Below, one piece after another: positions 5,255 through 7,487 of a stretch of 7,487 nt of DNA. The position numbers were made by a program, and so were the translations under genes. The stretch lies in NCBI GenBank assembly GCA_005888465.1, contig VAYJ01000147.1, positions 1 through 7,487 on the forward strand, in the 5' to 3' direction. The stretch's first letter is position 1. Each line of letters begins with the position of its first letter. The notes under the pieces were generated by a model that saw nothing but the letters and a program-made list of their open reading frames with translations, was not told where the DNA came from and ran no database searches. This DNA comes from Actinomycetota bacterium. GTDB lineage: Bacteria > Actinomycetota > UBA4738.

Positions 5255-7297
5255 TTACTTCTTCCAGAAGAACGTCACGGGTCGGGAAATCGTGGGGGTC
5301 TTGCCGTCCGGGCTGTTGTATTGCCGGGAGGGGATATTGCCCATGTTCGTCTTGGCCACCCGTACCCCCATGGAGGCCGGGCCCATGCCGATCACGCCGA
5401 TGATGTAGACCTCCTCGGCGGCGATCTTCCAGACTTCCTTGCCGAGCTCGATCCGCTCCTTCTCCGGCACTCCGTACGCGCGCTTGAACTTCTCCATCAG
5501 CTCCTTCATGCGCGCGGGCGGCTCCTTGCCCTGGGTGCCCGCGGAGTGGAACCAGCGCGCGTAGAGCGGGCCCGAGGACGCGACGGTGGCGATCTCGAAG
5601 GGGAACACGTGGAGCGGGAAGGTGAACAGATGCTCGCTGCCGTCGTTGTTCCAGGCGCCGAGCTGCTGCTCGTTGGCCGCCGTCCGCTTGAGGGCCAGGC
5701 TGCGCTCCACCTCCTGCACGGTCAGGTCGATGCCGATCTTCTTCCACTGCTCGCGGATCATCTCCGCGATCTGCGTGAACTGGAGAAACTGGCCTCCCAG
5801 CGTCATGATCTCGATGCGCAGGCGCCCCTTGCCGTCGGTGCGCAGCCGGTAGCCCTCGCCGTCTTTCTTGGCGAGGCCGATCTTGTCGAGCATCTCGTTG
5901 GCCTTCTTGACGTCGAGGGTGGCCCAGAGCTTCCGGTATTGCGGTCCCGGGTTGTACTTGTTCGAGTCCGCGGGCACCACGGAGCTCGGGGTGCCCGTCC
6001 CCAGCCAGAAGGTCTCGTTGATCTGGTCGCGGTCGATCCCGATGGCGAGCGCGCGCCGGAAGTCGGCCGTGTTCATCCACTTCGCGATCTCCGGGTCCGC
6101 CTCGTAGCTCAGGTTGAACTTGATGATCATATCGCCGCCGTAGTCGCCCGGGTCCAGATGGAGCTTGTAGCCGCCCCTCTGCTGGTTCTCGATGAATACC
6201 GGCAGCTTGCCGAGGTCGAGATGTCGAGCCTGGAAGTCGTACTCGCCCGCGATCGCTCGCAGGTTGATGACCTCCAGGTTCTCGGCCAGCGTCAGCACCA
6301 CCCGGTCGATGTAGGGGAGCTGGTTGCCCTCCGTGTCCACGAACACGCTGTAGGGGTTGCGCTCGAGCGTCCACGTGGACGTGTTGCTCGGTGTGACCGT
6401 CTTCCAGGGCGTGAGGACCGGCAGGTCGGGGTTGAGCGCCCAGTCACTCTTGGAGAAGAACATGCGGACCCAGCTGTCGAACTTCGCGTCCTTGACCTTC
6501 CGGTCCAGATCGGCCGGGGCCACGTATTTCGGGTGGAACTGCTTCAAGTAGTGGGCGGGCGCGTACCCGCCCAGCCCGAGCGTTCCCCGCCACGCCTGGC
6601 CGCCGAGGTCCGTGGAGCCGGCCAGCACGTCGGGCAGCATGTAGTACGGATCGGAGAACTTGAACTTCACCGTATACGTGTCCACCTTCTGGACCTCGCC
6701 CTGCTTGCCGTTGATCGCCATCGTCGCGGAGGGCGTGGGCACGAGGTCTTTGTTCCGGTAGATGTCCTCGAACCAGAACACGAAGTCGTCCGCGGTGAAC
6801 GGACGGCCGTCACTCCACTTCATCCCCCGGCGCAGATGCAGGACGATCGTCCGGCCTCCGTCCTGCATCTCGTAGCCCTTGGCGATATTGGGTGTGACCT
6901 TGTCGCCCGTGTAATCCCAGAACAGCAGGTGGTCGGGACCCGAGCAGCAGCGATAGCCGTTCCAGAAATCAGCCGGCCCCGTGAAGCCCCCGCGCCACGT
7001 GCCACCGTACTTGCCGATCTCGTGCACCGGCTTGATGATCAGCGGATCCTGCCCGACGCGCTCCGCGACGGGCGGCAGCTTGCCCGCCTTGACCAGCGCC
7101 GCGAGCTGCGGCGCCTCCTTGAGTTGCTTGGGAAGCTTCGCAGGGTCGGTGACGACCTCCGGACCTTCCAGCTTTCCGATCAAGGAGCTCTTGGAGGCGA
7201 CCTGTGCCAGGGCCCCCGCCGCGACCAGACAGACGAGAGCCCCCACCACGAAGGTGACGGTGAATCGGGACCGGAGCGTGCGCCGGTGCTTCGCCAT
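5255..7297 (-). CDS. Periplasmic solute-binding protein, family 5 (peptide/opine/nickel ABC importer)
   Basis: This 680-residue exported protein captures the solute and delivers it to the membrane channel. Residues 1-31 form a signal peptide: basic MAKHRRTLRSRF, a hydrophobic core, and a likely cut after AGALA (A31). The Cys at 23 is not in a lipobox, so a soluble periplasmic form is expected rather than a lipoprotein. Family 5 landmarks are IVLHLRRGMKWSDGRPFTAD (151-170), the WTLERNPY segment (309-316), LPYIDRV (327-333) and DFRRALAIGIDRDQINE (412-428). It is larger than classical DppA (about 535 residues), matching a long-form subfamily. A vicinal Cys pair, C117-C118 in GYRCCSG, is unusual. 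ATG at 7297 has a good AGGGG site 9 nt upstream. It is the first gene of the operon; dppB follows after 68 nt. The substrate is unknown; peptides are only the most common choice. Confidence 0.93.
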   Translation of the reverse strand: MAKHRRTLRSRFTVTFVVGALVCLVAAGALAQVASKSSLIGKLEGPEVVTDPAKLPKQLKEAPQLAALVKAGKLPPVAERVGQDPLIIKPVHEIGKYGGTWRGGFTGPADFWNGYRCCSGPDHLLFWDYTGDKVTPNIAKGYEMQDGGRTIVLHLRRGMKWSDGRPFTADDFVFWFEDIYRNKDLVPTPSATMAINGKQGEVQKVDTYTVKFKFSDPYYMLPDVLAGSTDLGGQAWRGTLGLGGYAPAHYLKQFHPKYVAPADLDRKVKDAKFDSWVRMFFSKSDWALNPDLPVLTPWKTVTPSNTSTWTLERNPYSVFVDTEGNQLPYIDRVVLTLAENLEVINLRAIAGEYDFQARHLDLGKLPVFIENQQRGGYKLHLDPGDYGGDMIIKFNLSYEADPEIAKWMNTADFRRALAIGIDRDQINETFWLGTGTPSSVVPADSNKYNPGPQYRKLWATLDVKKANEMLDKIGLAKKDGEGYRLRTDGKGRLRIEIMTLGGQFLQFTQIAEMIREQWKKIGIDLTVQEVERSLALKRTAANEQQLGAWNNDGSEHLFTFPLHVFPFEIATVASSGPLYARWFHSAGTQGKEPPARMKELMEKFKRAYGVPEKERIELGKEVWKIAAEEVYIIGVIGMGPASMGVRVAKTNMGNIPSRQYNSPDGKTPTISRPVTFFWKK

Positions 7298-7435
7298 TGA
7301 ATGCTTCCCCTTTCATACGTGCTCTGGCCGAGGAGCTCGTGCTTTCAGCCAGGCCATCGTTGGCCCACTGCGCCCCTCTTGACGGCGGTCTTGTCCTTCC
7401 CCGCGAGATCGACGGCCCGAGGCCTTGGCGCGCCG
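7298..7435 (-). other. 5' leader of the transporter operon
   Basis: This is the untranslated stretch between the predicted promoter and the binding protein start. It includes the ribosome site AAGGGGA at 7306-7312. A 5-bp hairpin GGCCA/TGGCC with a 4-nt loop lies at 7352-7365, and CTGGC/GCCAG at 7324-7352 could form a competing stem. I recognise no riboswitch or T-box pattern, and no small gene with a convincing ribosome site. Confidence 0.4.
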
Positions 7436-7438
7436 GGC

Positions 7439-7451
7439 CCCGATTATCGGG
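7439..7451. promoter_or_regulatory. Inverted repeat over the -10 box, possible operator
   Basis: CCCGAT (7439-7444) and ATCGGG (7446-7451) are perfect reverse complements around one central base. The repeat covers the predicted -10 hexamer, a common position for repressor binding. It is short, so chance symmetry is possible, and no regulator is encoded in the window. Confidence 0.3.
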
Positions 7452-7471
7452 ATATTCCGTCGCCAAGTCCA
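7443..7471 (-). promoter_or_regulatory. Putative sigma70-type promoter for the transporter operon
   Basis: On the minus strand, TGGACT (7471-7466; four of six matches to the -35 consensus) is separated by exactly 17 nt from GATAAT (7448-7443; five of six matches to the -10 consensus). Transcription would start near 7436, leaving a leader of about 140 nt. It lies in one of the few A/T-richer spots of the upstream region. The sigma preference of the host is unknown, so this is a prediction. Confidence 0.4.
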
Positions 7472-7472
7472 G

Positions 7473-7485
7473 GCTCCTGAGGAGC
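7473..7485. repeat. Short perfect inverted repeat at the right edge
   Basis: GCTCCT (7473-7478) and AGGAGC (7480-7485) are reverse complements around one base, immediately upstream of the predicted -35 box. It may be a second half of an operator region or the end of something outside the window. The window stops 2 nt later, so its context cannot be read. Confidence 0.25.
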
Positions 7486-7487
7486 GG

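Noticed and set aside
5321..7300. Long plus-strand open frame (659 codons) opposite the binding protein gene
   Set aside because: It mirrors the binding protein almost exactly, is rich in Arg/Leu/Glu/His with no recognisable domain, and arises from strong third-position G/C bias on the other strand.
7298..7435. Riboswitch or T-box in the leader
   Set aside because: Only short GC hairpins are visible. No conserved core of a known leader class could be recognised.
1..7487. CRISPR arrays, insertion sequences, tRNA or rRNA genes, prophage remnants
   Set aside because: No regularly spaced direct repeats, transposase motifs, cloverleaf patterns or rRNA-like segments were seen on either strand.

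Overview
The window is GC-rich bacterial DNA with strongly G/C-biased third codon positions, and every gene I can support lies on the minus strand. The exported binding protein has a type I signal peptide without a lipobox, which suggests a Gram-negative (diderm) cell with a periplasm. The overall style would fit an environmental or soil proteobacterium or a Rokubacteria/Methylomirabilota-like lineage, but that placement is a guess from protein character, not a search result.

Reading from right to left in the direction of transcription, positions 7487-7298 hold a putative sigma70-type promoter and a leader of about 140 nt. Next comes a complete five-gene ABC importer operon of the peptide/opine/nickel (Dpp/Opp) class: a 680-residue family 5 solute-binding protein (7297-5255), a DppB-type permease (5186-4197), a DppC-type permease (4197-3031), a DppD-type ATPase (3056-1992) and a DppF-type ATPase (1995-967). 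The last four genes overlap end to end (TGATG, a 26-bp overlap, and GTGA), so they look translationally coupled. The only gap in the operon, 68 nt between the binding protein and dppB, is nearly filled by a very strong stem-loop. This is the usual place for a structure that keeps the binding-protein mRNA more abundant than the membrane-component mRNA.

After dppF there are 289 nt without a gene (966-678), containing several short inverted repeats but no classical terminator. At 677 a new gene begins on the same strand and runs off the left edge. Its 225 visible residues are a Sec signal peptide followed by the N-terminal helical part of a vanadium-dependent haloperoxidase / PAP2-like protein. 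The catalytic C-terminal half lies outside the window.

Functionally, the binding protein captures an oligopeptide or similar solute in the periplasm, the DppB/DppC heterodimer forms the channel, and the DppD/DppF heterodimer drives import with ATP. The substrate cannot be read from the sequence. A link between the importer and the haloperoxidase-like protein is possible but unproven. I see no mobile element, CRISPR array, RNA gene or clearly new system. The most notable items are the intercistronic stem-loop, the truncated haloperoxidase-like gene, and the enlarged extracytoplasmic segment of the DppC-type permease.
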